Below, one piece after another: positions 50,380-61,199 of a stretch of 64,000 nucleotides of DNA. The notes beneath the pieces are model-generated. The model had not been told where the DNA came from, searched no databases, and worked only from the letters and a program-made list of their open reading frames with translations. Positions within the stretch are counted from its first letter, which is position 1, and each line of letters begins with the position of its first letter. Made by a program: the position numbers and the translations under genes. Origin of the DNA: Morella rubra (taxonomy: Eukaryota; Streptophyta; Magnoliopsida; Fagales; Myricaceae); NCBI GenBank assembly GCA_003952965.2, contig CM025850.1, positions 22,318-86,317 of the forward strand, given 5' to 3'.

Positions 50380-52240
50380 GAGCCGTCAGTCAACAGCAGA
50401 GACATTCAAGAGTGCTACTTCAGAGAGACGGAGAGAAGATACAGGACTGATAGGGCAAGAAACTGACCTAATAAATCCCGGTGTTTGGGAAGAAACCTCT
50501 TAAGTTGATATAAATTCTAATGTTGTCCTGCTGCTAACGCAATCAGGGTGGTTTTTCTTCCCCGATTTGTACTTGTATATTTTGTTTACAAGTAAAATCA
50601 TATTAGCTTACCCAAAAAAATGTTGTCCTGCTAAAAAAAAGCTGAAATACTGCTCTCAAACATCTGTATTCTTTTTTTCTTTTTTTTTTCGGGATACCAG
50701 CTTGGACCAGCCGGCCACCACGAGGAAAAATCAGAAAGGCATTAGGCTGTCGGCTGTCGACACCCTTGTATATGTTTGTGGGCTTTGAATATGTTATGAT
50801 TGGCGTTTACCCCACTAATTTGGTTGTTGTGTAGGTTGGACGGTTCTTCTTCTTTTTTCCAAGTGGTTGGACGGTTCTTCGTTTACGATGATGTGTTTGT
50901 CGTGATGTGTCTGGATTTTGTTCTAATGGCATCTTTACAAAAATAAAAACCAAAATGAGTAGCAGAAATCGCTCAGCTTTGTGTTATATTTACGTGGGAG
51001 CAGGTCATTTTTAAAAAAATTAAAAAAAGACTAAACGTAAGTAAAAAAATATATATTTTTTCTTCTAAAAATTAAACAAAAACAAAGTGGATTGGCTTAC
51101 GGAGTTTCTGCTAGATCAAGGGCTGTTATTTTATAAAATGGAGTTTACCGTCTGGATTGACGCATTCATACAAAATGCTATAAATAAATTACATCACTCA
51201 ATCTCAATAATCATAAATTTGGTACAAAGTCTTAAAAGACTTCTCTCAATTTTAATCTCAAATCTGATTTTAAACAAGTCTTAAGATTTTTAAAATTTCT
51301 AATAAAATTATGAATATTCATGTAAATTGAAATTTTATAGATTCTTCATTCTCATGTAAAGTTTGTTAAAAAAATTTAAAAAATTTTTAATTTTTTAAAA
51401 AATTTGTAAAAAAGACGTAGAAAGATAATTTAATATAATTGTTTAACAAAAAAGAATTAAATATAAAAAAAGAATTTATTAAATTTTTTTAAAAAAAATA
51501 TTAAAATTTATTGAGAAGTTGTCCAAATTTATATAAAAAATATTTGTATTCATGTAAAAACTTTTAGATATTAATTTTATAAATTTTATTAAATATATTA
51601 TATTTAATTCTTTCGTAAACGCGCATGTCCCAAATCTAGTGCCCAGTGAAACGATTGGGAGAAGTGGAACAGGAGAGTGGGGCAGTTTGCTATGGTCCAT
51701 GTGGCAGAAAGTGAGTAGTTCACGTGCACAACTCGTCCACCATAAAACTAGCGGTGAATGAAATTAGAAAAAATAAAACAAAACCTTATCCAACTGGAGT
51801 CACCATCATCGGGTCAGATAAATTCATAAGCATTTTCGGACCGTTGGATTCACATCATCAACCCTACATAAGTCGTGTGCAACATTCTGGGACTGGAAGA
51901 ATTAAAAAAAAAATATTACCAATTAATTAATTCTGCCTAGGGAAAAAAATCTACCAGATAATGCTGCCCAGAAAAAGAACTGCCAGATAATTATGCTTTA
52001 AAAAAAAAACTACCAATCAACAGTACATAAACCGTTTTGGTTTTTTCTATTACTCATACTTCCCTCTGTTTTTTCGGTTATCATTTTTTGTTTCTCCGAA
52101 ACTCTCTCTTTAGTTTCCCCAAAAAAAGAAACTCTCTCTTTTACCTTTACTTGAAGGGGAAGCAAATTTCTTTTCCTCTCTGTGGCTTTTGTGGGTTTCC
52201 TTGCAATCATTTTTCTTTTTCCTTCGAGGAGAATTGGAAT
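50380..52240. other. Divergent intergenic region
   Basis: It lies between two divergently transcribed, probably plastid-targeted genes. The middle (50,990-51,620) is extremely AT-rich with interrupted poly-A/T runs and has the look of an old MITE, but I could not define its ends. Confidence 0.5.
50504..50515 (-). promoter_or_regulatory. Possible TATA box of the transporter gene
   Basis: The minus strand reads AATTTATATCAAC here, about 200 bases before the ATG. Other supporting signals are not evident. Confidence 0.3.
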
Positions 52241-52243
52241 CCC

Positions 52244-54059
52244 ATGGCGGAGGTCCTGAGCAAAACAAATCTGTTTTCATCGAGTCATCATGGTCGACGT
52301 GCTGGGTTATCATCTGCTTTCCCGAAGAAGAGCTGTAATTACAAACCACCTTCTTCTGTCCGGTGGTTTCAGCCTCTCAAGCTGAAATCACACGCCGTCA
52401 GATCGTCTTCTTTATCAAGCAGTGATTTTCATGGCAGAAGACTTGTTATTCATGCAAACAGAACGATCCCCAAGAGATTTCAACCTCCAATTTATGCTCA
52501 GGTAGTTAATTTCCTAGCCCCATCCTCTCCTGTTCTCTCCAAGCCTTCAATTCATGCAAACAGAACGATTGTCTTCCTTTGTTTGCCATAAGGGTTCTTT
52601 TATTAATCTCTTATAGGTCGCATAGCAGTTTATTTTTCCTTTTTTCTCTTCGAGATTTGGAATCGTTCTAGTATTCATCAATTTTATGCCATGTAACTTG
52701 ATATTTAACGCGACTATCAGTCTATCACTATCGGCTTCTATGTCTTAATGAGGGAAATTTCTTGTCGGAACTCACAGACCGGCATTCGGTTTGGGAAAGC
52801 TCATAAATGGTGGGAAAAGGGGCTTCAATCAAACATGAAAGAGGTGACATCTGCCGAAGACCTTGTTGACTCCCTCTTGAACGCAGGGGATAAGCTGGTT
52901 GTTGTCGAATTCTTCTCCCCTGGCTGTGGTGGCTGCAGAGCTCTCCACCCTAAGGTACTGTACGCCGGATCTCTCCAATAGCTGTTCTTTTCGGTTTTAC
53001 TTGACATCCAAAACCCACCGCAATTGACACGATTGTTCATTGTTCTCTATGTGGCAGATCTGTCAATTGGCAGAGTTGAACCCAAATGTGCAGTTCCTTC
53101 AGGTGAACTATGAGGAGCACAAGTCAATGTGCTATAGCCTTAATGTCCATGTCCTGCCGTTCTTTCGTTTCTACAGAGGCTCCCATGGTCGTCTATGCAG
53201 CTTTAGCTGTACCAACGCCACGGTCAGTGTTCATAATTTTCTTGCCAGTGGATGATTAATTGTTTCTTTTAACGATTCGGTTTTTCCATTGAGATCAGAT
53301 GGGATTTTCAAATCTTTCATCTTCCCTATCACCTTTCATAATTACCTTTTAATAGGCTTCTTTCGGAGTTACGCTTCCTCTCCCCACAATTGAATTCTTG
53401 TTTAGGTTCCTGTTTATTCACCCATGAACAGATTGTCGATGTGAATATGTTGTGCTTCTTAAGAAGTACTAAGTATGTTCCTTTTAAAATTACTGCTTCT
53501 GACAACCTTGCTAGTTTTATCCATCCCGTTACCCGTAGTGAATTTGAATTAGACATCGTGTGGAATTGCTTCTCGTTTTGGAATTTGTGGTTTTTGTCTG
53601 CAAATTAACAGATTTAATTGGTCACAAGCCTGTATTTTTCCACCCAGTTACTTAACGTTCTTATATGTTACGGGCTTCCACTAGTTGATCTTATATTTCT
53701 GCGAATGCTATTTTTGCATTTTTACCGTTTTCGGTAATTATGATTTTTAAATAATGGCGCTACTGAAGCAGATTAAAAAATTTAAAGATGCATTGTCCAA
53801 GCACACCCCTGATCGTTGCAGTCTGGGGCCAACAAAAGGTCTGGAGGAGAAAGAGCTCCTCGCACTGTCTGCTAATAAAGATCTGTCTTTCAACTACACA
53901 ACAAAACCAGTTCAACCAGTTGTGATCCCTGCACAGGAAGCGATCATAGCAGAAACATCACCGTCTCATTTAAACCCAGTGCCCCTCGATCTTCCTGCAA
54001 GACCCTCAAAGTCTACTCAAGACTCTAAGGAGAAGCCCTTGGTCTCTGCTGGGAGATGA
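52244..54059 (+). CDS. ACHT-type atypical chloroplast thioredoxin
   Basis: Exons 52244-52501, 52778-52954, 53058-53222 and 53772-54059 give 295 residues, all in phase 0. Residues 1-86 (exon 1) form a Ser/Arg-rich plastid transit region. The thioredoxin fold follows: KAHKWWEKGLQ, VVVEFFSPGCGGCRALHPK with active site CGGC (Cys136, Cys139) instead of the usual CGPC, NPNVQFLQVNYEEHKSMCYSL, and HVLPFFRFYRG with the cis-proline at 179. The tail has TPDRCSLGPTKGLEEKEL. This is the ACHT (atypical Cys/His-rich) or lilium-type thioredoxin-like 1 group. In Arabidopsis members pass oxidising equivalents from 2-Cys peroxiredoxin to targets such as ADP-glucose pyrophosphorylase (family knowledge). Length and exon layout look normal for the group. 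Confidence 0.93.
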
Positions 54060-54240
54060 TATGGTGGGTTTCCTATGGCCCCATTCTGTGGCCTTTTCAC
54101 TTTGTACAGAACCGTTTTTGTTTAATCTCCATGTGAATCCTGAGTATATTAGATGAAAGTCATACTGTACTTATGTTTTCAGTTGGAGTTGCAGGCCTTG
54201 GGATTTATTTTTTGGGATCCTAGCCCGCTTGTCTCCTGTG

Positions 54241-54372
54241 TGTCTGTTGGTGCCCTTTTATGTGGGAGGCGAGCCCCGTTGGTATTGTAAAAATGCCACC
54301 CCTTCTACTTAGTTGTGTTTGTTGGTGCTCTTCTATGTTGGAAGCGAGCCACTTTTGTTATTGTAAAAATGC
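54241..54372 (+). repeat. Tandem duplication, 75-base period, after the thioredoxin gene
   Basis: Two copies start at 54,241 and 54,316, with shared words GTTGGTGC, TTTTATGTGGGAGGCGAGCC (variant in copy two) and TATTGTAAAAATGCC. Probably in the 3' UTR or just beyond. Confidence 0.85.
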
Positions 54373-54399
54373 CCGTCCTGTTCAGTTGAAGAACATCTC

Positions 54400-57300
54400 T
54401 CTGCTTATCAACTGGACATTTCCTTTTCTTTTCCCTTGATATAGATTGGATGTGTGGTATGGATTTATGCTGGCTTTATTCCATTGGTCTGATCTGATTC
54501 TAGCAAATGGAGATGGTTATAGCTCAGGAAAAAAAAATTGGACCTGGTTATGGTGAATTCAAGTAGAGATCACGGCAACTTGGCAATTGGGGAAGGATCC
54601 ATGGCAGATTGGGTGGAGGTTATTCTACACCACCAAACACAGCAACTTGGCAGAAAAATGAAAAGAGTAGAGAAGTCGACCCAGCTAAAAATAAAAACAA
54701 GTAGAGAAGTTGCCTTCTTGATTCATGTGGGATCTAGGGTCGTTGTAGCCGCAATTAGCGGTGGTTGGGTCGAGTTTGGGCCTTTTATGGTTCTTTGTCG
54801 TGCCGTATGTTTGGATCTGGGTTGGTCTCCCGATTTATGTATCCAAATTGTGTCTTTGGTATGGACCTCTGGAGCGTGTGCCCAACAAGTCTGTTCCTGG
54901 CCCGATGGGCCTTTTCTACTCGCTGCAATATTTTCGTCTTCCAATATTCTCAAGCAAATGCGGTTTCCCTCTTCGATCAGTGAAGCAAATGCGGCTCCAT
55001 CAACAGTACAGGAGGCCAAGAACTTACCGGAAGGGGATTCGTTGCTTCTCTGTGATGCTGTATAGAATGACACCAATAACCAGATTGAAGTATTGAAGAA
55101 CTGAAGGAAAACAGGGGATAGATATTCCAAAAGATTCCCAGGGTTACTAGCCAATGGATTAATTTACTTTACTGGAAACAATAAAGAATACTCTACCCAG
55201 AGATAATCGGAGAAAAAAACAAGCTGTCCTCTAATTGTACTCGCGTAGAAAAAAAAAATTGTACTCATAATTCTACGCAACATCGACAGATATCTTCCGC
55301 ACAGAAGAAAACAGTATGAAGCGAAGGGGAGCAGCTGCAGCTGCCATTTAAGCTAAACACTCAGGATTTTCTTCTTATGCCAATACGATCAAGTTCCCAC
55401 ATTTGTTAAAGCTAATGAAAAACCAAAAGAAAAAGACTCTCACATCAAGAAGCAAGCCAAAAAACCCAATGCCTCCTTTGCAGGGAAGGGTGCAGCCTAT
55501 TAAAAAGCAAAATAAGCAAATGGTATTCAACTGGAATATATATATATATATATATATATATAGATTAGATATATAGAAAACGATTCAATCCCTTTGGTTC
55601 ATCAAATAAGGTGACAAGACAAGAATTTTGCCGAACTGGAGTGGAAAGCCCGCAAGACCATCACTGCCCATTCGATCGAAAGAAAAGGAAAGGGCTCAGC
55701 GCGCAGGCAGTCTTCATCGCAAGAGGGTGAAGTTCTAAGACTTATGGGGCAAAGGGGCCTTCTTCAGGATAATACGAAAAAAAGGGCCCTTTCTACAGCT
55801 GTGCGCCAGCAACCCCCCTGACCAAATTCAGGGAAGAGGGTGGCTTCAGCCCGAAAGTCAAAGACATTTCAGAACGGCCCTTTCCATGCAAGACCCTCCC
55901 GAACCACCCAGTCTTTGCTCTCACTCTCCTCTGCTCAGATAAGATCAAGTAATCAGTGGATTCACTTCTAGGGTTTTCGCCTTTCTTTTATGCCCTCCAC
56001 ATTCCCGAGCTTGCCCATCTTGCCCGTGACACGTCCCTAAATTGCCAAACTACCCCACATCAACGTACAAAACATTTTCCAATTACCGCCCAAAAAAAGA
56101 AAAACTCTTGTTCAAGTTTGAATGACCGCTCCGCCCATTCTTAGTGGGCCGGGCTGTTGCGAGACGCAGCTTTTGAGTCCGATCTCAAATTGAAACATTT
56201 GTCCTGGACACGTTGGTTTTCATCATTTTTGTAGGATTTGAATCCTACTTTTATTTTTAAATCCAAACATCATAACATAACACGTATTTTATACAACACT
56301 TTATTACTTTTACACAACACCAATCCCTTTCAACAACTTACATATTTTTATACAACTTTAATACACCTAAATATTAACAATTCATCAATCCTAAAAAAAA
56401 CATGAAAAACGTGCCCCTGGATTAATCCTGTTTTGCTCTATAAAATAGGGGCGTATTATGATTTTTTTTCCTAATTTTGTTGTTTTCCTTCACATTATTG
56501 CAGGCTTTCTTATTCAAATGGTGGCTTGTACCAATTTTAATACTTTCTGAGGAATGTTCTCCAATCATCCACTATCCAAGAACACAAGGACGAAGCTGGG
56601 GGCCATTGCAATTTTTTTTTATACAAGGCAAAATTTCAAAATTTTGTAATTTTTATTTTAATAAGGGTAAAATTGGTAGTAATTTTTGTAATGATCCCTT
56701 CAAATTTTTGGATAAATAAACATGAGAGGAAAAAAGAGCATAAAAGATAATAGTTACTTTATAAGTTCACCCTCTAATTTTTAAAAAAAAAAATATTAAA
56801 AGTATTTTTTACTTTTCTCTCTCCCTCCCTTTTTTTAAAAATACCTCTCCCTCACTCTTTTCTAAATGTCTTTTTTCTTGCCTCTCTCTTACACTCTTAT
56901 TGTCTATATTTTCTCAACTTTTTGCTTTGCACACAAAAATTCTCCTTCAAAATTAGAATTCTAAATGTTATTACATTTTAATTATTAGTCTTTTTTTTAA
57001 AATGATACTCATTTCGTTATTATTGTCTAATTAAAATATTATTGCTCTATATTTTATGTTGCCTATTTATTTTGGCTAAATTTTAACATTGCTTTTGCTT
57101 TGTCAATAATATGAGCCATTATTCCAAAGATTAACTTTTATTTATTTAGCCACAAAATTAGTAAATATTAAATTATGACTTTTACTCGTTGAAAGAAGTT
57201 CGGTTCAATTATCATAATTGATGAAAATTTAGTTTTAAAGTATAACTTTTTAAAGTTTTAGAATAATTGTTACATTTTGACTATGTTTATTTTGATTATA

Positions 57301-58090
57301 ATGAAAATTTGAAGTCCTGAATTAGTCGAGGACACGTAAGATGGTCGACACTCAATTAGAAAATAAAAAAAAAAAAAAAATTTATATTTAACCCCCCATC
57401 AGGGCAAATCCTGGTTTCTTCCCTGCAAGAACACATGGTTTGGTTGTTCACGGATGAGAATGTTTTTATGTTTCTTGCTTGTGTTCATTTTGGTTTTGGC
57501 TATATACCAGGGGAATGAAGAATTGTTCGAGTATATACTAGTGCATGGGAGGCTCAAAGGAGGAGGTTCCGGTGGATGCTGTGGATACACTATACTAGCT
57601 AGCTGGACTCATAGAATTGTTATCATGCTTGCTTGGCGAGCTTGCGCCCCCAGCGATAATAAGAGGAGCTCTCGAACATGTTGAGAAGCAAGATAGAATG
57701 AGTTATTATTCGTCCAAGCCTTATCTTTACGATGGTGTTGACACTCGATTGTTTGAGCTGGTTTGACCCAGTGTCACCCATGTTGCCTTTTTGCGGGGAA
57801 TGAAATATAACCAACCGGCAATGAGGAATGGAAACATGGCCTTTATAAGAAAGGCTAATTCATGATAATGGAACAGTTGCTAATGGCAGCGCGTACTCTT
57901 AGACAATATGTCGATTTTCAACCTAAAAAACCCTTAATTTCAAAGACTGAGTTCAGAGCACACGAGTCACCACAAAAAGGAAGGAAGGAAGAGGGGGGGG
58001 TTGAATAATCGAGCGCATCCGGTCGATACAATCCTTAAAATAATGCATTGTAATTATATTTCTTCAGCAAATGTAACCTTCTGATACTAT
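54400..58090. other. Intergenic DNA, no gene supported
   Basis: A 175-codon frame at 54,538-55,065 starts without ATG and overlaps a 143-codon frame on the other strand, so neither is called. An AT microsatellite lies at about 55,536-55,562. A GC-richer patch (55,560-55,960) contains the palindrome AAAGGGCCCTTT at 55,781-55,792. The remainder is AT-rich. Confidence 0.5.
55536..55562. repeat. AT microsatellite
   Basis: About 13 AT units at the left edge of a GC-richer patch of unknown origin. Confidence 0.9.
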
Positions 58091-58094
58091 GCCT

Positions 58095-61000
58095 TCAATT
58101 TGGACAAAGCAGTACAAATGAAGCAGCGCTATGATTCGCCTTTTTCGTTATGTTAACTGACTTCAATAACAAGGAACTATCCACTAAAAATGTGTGAGCC
58201 AAGTAAATGTAACTACTTTGTGTAATCAAAAGAGCACCCAATGAACAAGTGATCTTATGACAGAGTAGAGGAGGTTCTGGACTTATGCATCTTGTCATCT
58301 TGTGAAGGTGGAGGCAATGACGAAGATGAGACTGCTGCATGATAAGATGAAGAAGCAAGTTGGGGAGAGCGGGAATAGCACCTCCTGCAGATTTGTTGTT
58401 TAACAGTTTTATTAGAGATCCTTTGGTTGAAAGATAAACCAAGGTAGACAATGATAAAGTAATCATAGCTTCAGGGATGAACAAAATCGCGACCATCCTG
58501 CTTTTTGAGAGATCCGAATCTTCACATTAAGTGAAAAATCGTCTCAATGTAGATGCCATCTACATAAATTAGCTTGCACAGATGAAACCTTAACTCCACA
58601 TGTTCCGGTACTCATCCACGCAAACACACTATATTGTCAACTAATAGGCCCCAATCTCTAGCCCAACGATGACAAAGATGTCTCTAGCTGAAGAAAAGGT
58701 TATTAGGCAGTGATGCAAAAACGGTATTTTTTGGCCCAGCAGAACGAATTCTGGGTCATTAGTCATCAACAAAACAATTTGAAAAAACTGTCACCTTGAT
58801 GGTGTTGGGATTGCTGACATATAAAACCAATGGCTACACAAAATTATTTCCCAAGGGAAATATCTTACCTGCCAATCCTGCACAGGCTGAAGAGAATACT
58901 ATCACAGGTGGTGCCTGCAGTTGAACAATGACCTTTTAGGCACAGAAGAAAGTACATACCTAATAAACATTTAGCTAAAAAACATAAACAACAAAAAACA
59001 ATCCCTAGGAATTCAAAAATAAAATTTGAAGAATATCCATAAAAGGAAACCAACATGATCAACGCAACTAAGTCATAAGCCCGATGGATTTGGACTGCTA
59101 TTGAGAGGATTCAAAAAAGTGATTCCTCCCTGATGCTGTTCATGGCATCAGATACCAGAGACCCCCATTTTTAATGTAATTTGGGGATAACTTGACATAA
59201 GGCAAACCATAAAAGAAACAGAAACTAAGTATAAATAGTGAAGCATGAGGTGGTACGCGTATTCACATTGTCCATCTCATCTCTATCCCATAAAAGACAA
59301 CAAATAGTGATCACCGATCTTTTTAATTAATGAGGTCGCCAAGAAGGATTCCCATTAAAGTCGTCGAGCAACCTTGAAGGAACTGAAGTTTTTCACACAC
59401 GTATATCCAGATGCACATGCACAAGCGCGCACACAGATTCCCTAGCTATGTATTAATGCAATTTCCAGGATACCTTCACCCTTTTCTATATATGATACAA
59501 CTGCAAGCACTTCACAAGAACAAACAAGGAGGACACAAAGAATACTGAGCAAGGAAAAAAATCCAGTCCTGATGAAAGTTTTGAGAAACTTACACCTATG
59601 AGAAAATGCAACCACATAGGGCCTTTCACCCACCTCCGGACTATTGGCATCACTGAATCGGAAATCAAAAAACAAAGACATTGAATCACTCCTAGATCAG
59701 TGCTCTCCAGGAACAATGTTCATGTCCGGAAAGATACTGCATTAACTTCCTCATTTTGGACAAAAGCCAAATACAGTGTAAGGAAACAGAGATGTATATA
59801 GTTTATATGTATGAAAAATGTATCCACAGCATACTTATGGGGGAGCGCAGAAGCCTAAAGGCATTGCAAAGAGAATTTGAGGCTTATAAGGTTCTGAAAG
59901 GCTAATTGAGTTGGGAGGAGGACAAGGGAAACACATGGAGATGTCTCTAAGAAATGATATGATGCTTCCTTTGCTTTTGCTCTCTCATTATTTGAAATCT
60001 GGATCTTACATTCATTTCAGTGGGGTAAAGCTAAGACACGAACTCGAGGTTCAGAAAGCTACATAAAGACTGGCCGTTAGTGATAGCATCAAAAATCATC
60101 CGCAAAGATACCCATTGTCGGTAGAAAAATTGCAGAATAGCAAATTTGAAAAGGGCAGCAATAATGCTGGATTATTTATTCCTAACAAAAGTCGGTATTG
60201 CATATCATCGCGGTGTATGAAATAAGAATGACAGTTGGTTAAACGCCTTTCTAGCATCATTTAATGGCAATGGCCTTCTGCTAAGTTCTGCTCTATCCTT
60301 TTGTTTCTTGGAACTTCCTTCGTAAAGATGGTAATGATAACTTTTTGGGTTGCTAAAGATGCTTCCTAAAGGCAGAGCGCCAATAGTAGTAGATATGAAT
60401 CTATAAAAGACCCTTCCTGTGTCTTTTTAATATCCATCTTCCTTTTTCTCTTCTATAACCTCTAATCATGTCAAATTTAATTTACCTTTCTTTTTTGTTT
60501 TTATGGTTTTCCATCTTCTTTTTCTGGTGTTGGGTGTTCTTCCATTTTTGCTTACTACAAAGATATCAACCTTAGAAACAAATAATATGCAAGCTACATG
60601 ATGCATAAAAATATTTGAAAGAAAAACGCAGAATGCGATACCGTGGTTGAATCCATAAAATGCACTCGTTGTACCACCAACAGCAGAACCAATCTGTATC
60701 AGAAGAAAAAAAGAAAAGGGGGAAAAAATGCTGAAAACCAACACCGAAAATAAGAAGCAAAGTTCGACGACCTTATTGAAACAGTTTTTCGTCATGCAAT
60801 TGAGTAATCGAAAAACCCATCTGAATAAAATCTTCAGATCGTGGAAATCATCGAAATTTAGGCAAAAAAAAATAACCAAAATGGATACGTAGGAGAAAAG
60901 GGTATGAAGAAACAACCATGGAAAAGCTATCCCTGATAAGCGGGCCGAACAGTCCACTGACTGGTTTCCTGCAATCGAAAAACACAAAGAAAATCGAAGT

Positions 61001-61161
61001 TTTAAGAGAAATAGATCATAGAAATATGGAAAAAAAAAAAGAAAAAAAGATGGGTATTCTATTAAAAACAGATTAAAGGAGGTACGGACCATCTCCTTGG
61101 AAAGAGGACCCGCGCAGTGATGACATCTCAAATAACTACCACGTTTGTTGGACTCTCCCAT
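58095..61161 (-). CDS. Small conserved plant membrane protein, unknown function; frame disturbed
   Basis: Six exons on the minus strand: 61161-61090, 60968-60917, 60693-60642, 59652-59594, 58914-58869, and the last starting at 58384. Translated pieces are MGESNKRGSYLRCHHCAGPL (a CxxC pair), PLIRDSFSM, IGSAVGGTTSAFYGFNH, VMPIVRRWVKGPMWLHFLIG, APPVIVFSSACAGLAG and GAIPAL. I believe this matches a conserved, uncharacterised plant protein of about 140 residues with hydrophobic, glycine-rich segments, but cannot name it. Two places do not read straight. In exon 2 the start fits ETSQWTV in one frame while PLIRDSFSM is in the next. In the last exon a Ser-rich tail (QLASSSYHAAV, ending at 58,255) is one frame away from the exon's entry frame, which runs on to 58,095. 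A different donor (after 61,086) and acceptor (60,960) would bypass the first problem. Pseudogene, assembly indels, or unusual splicing are all possible. Confidence 0.65.
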
Positions 61162-61199
61162 GCCTGCTTCCTCTGTCTCTGTTCTGTTCAAGTCCCTCT

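Noticed and set aside
54538-55065. 175-codon plus frame and overlapping 143-codon minus frame
   Set aside because: Neither has a domain, the plus frame does not start with ATG, and they are mirror images of the same open stretch.
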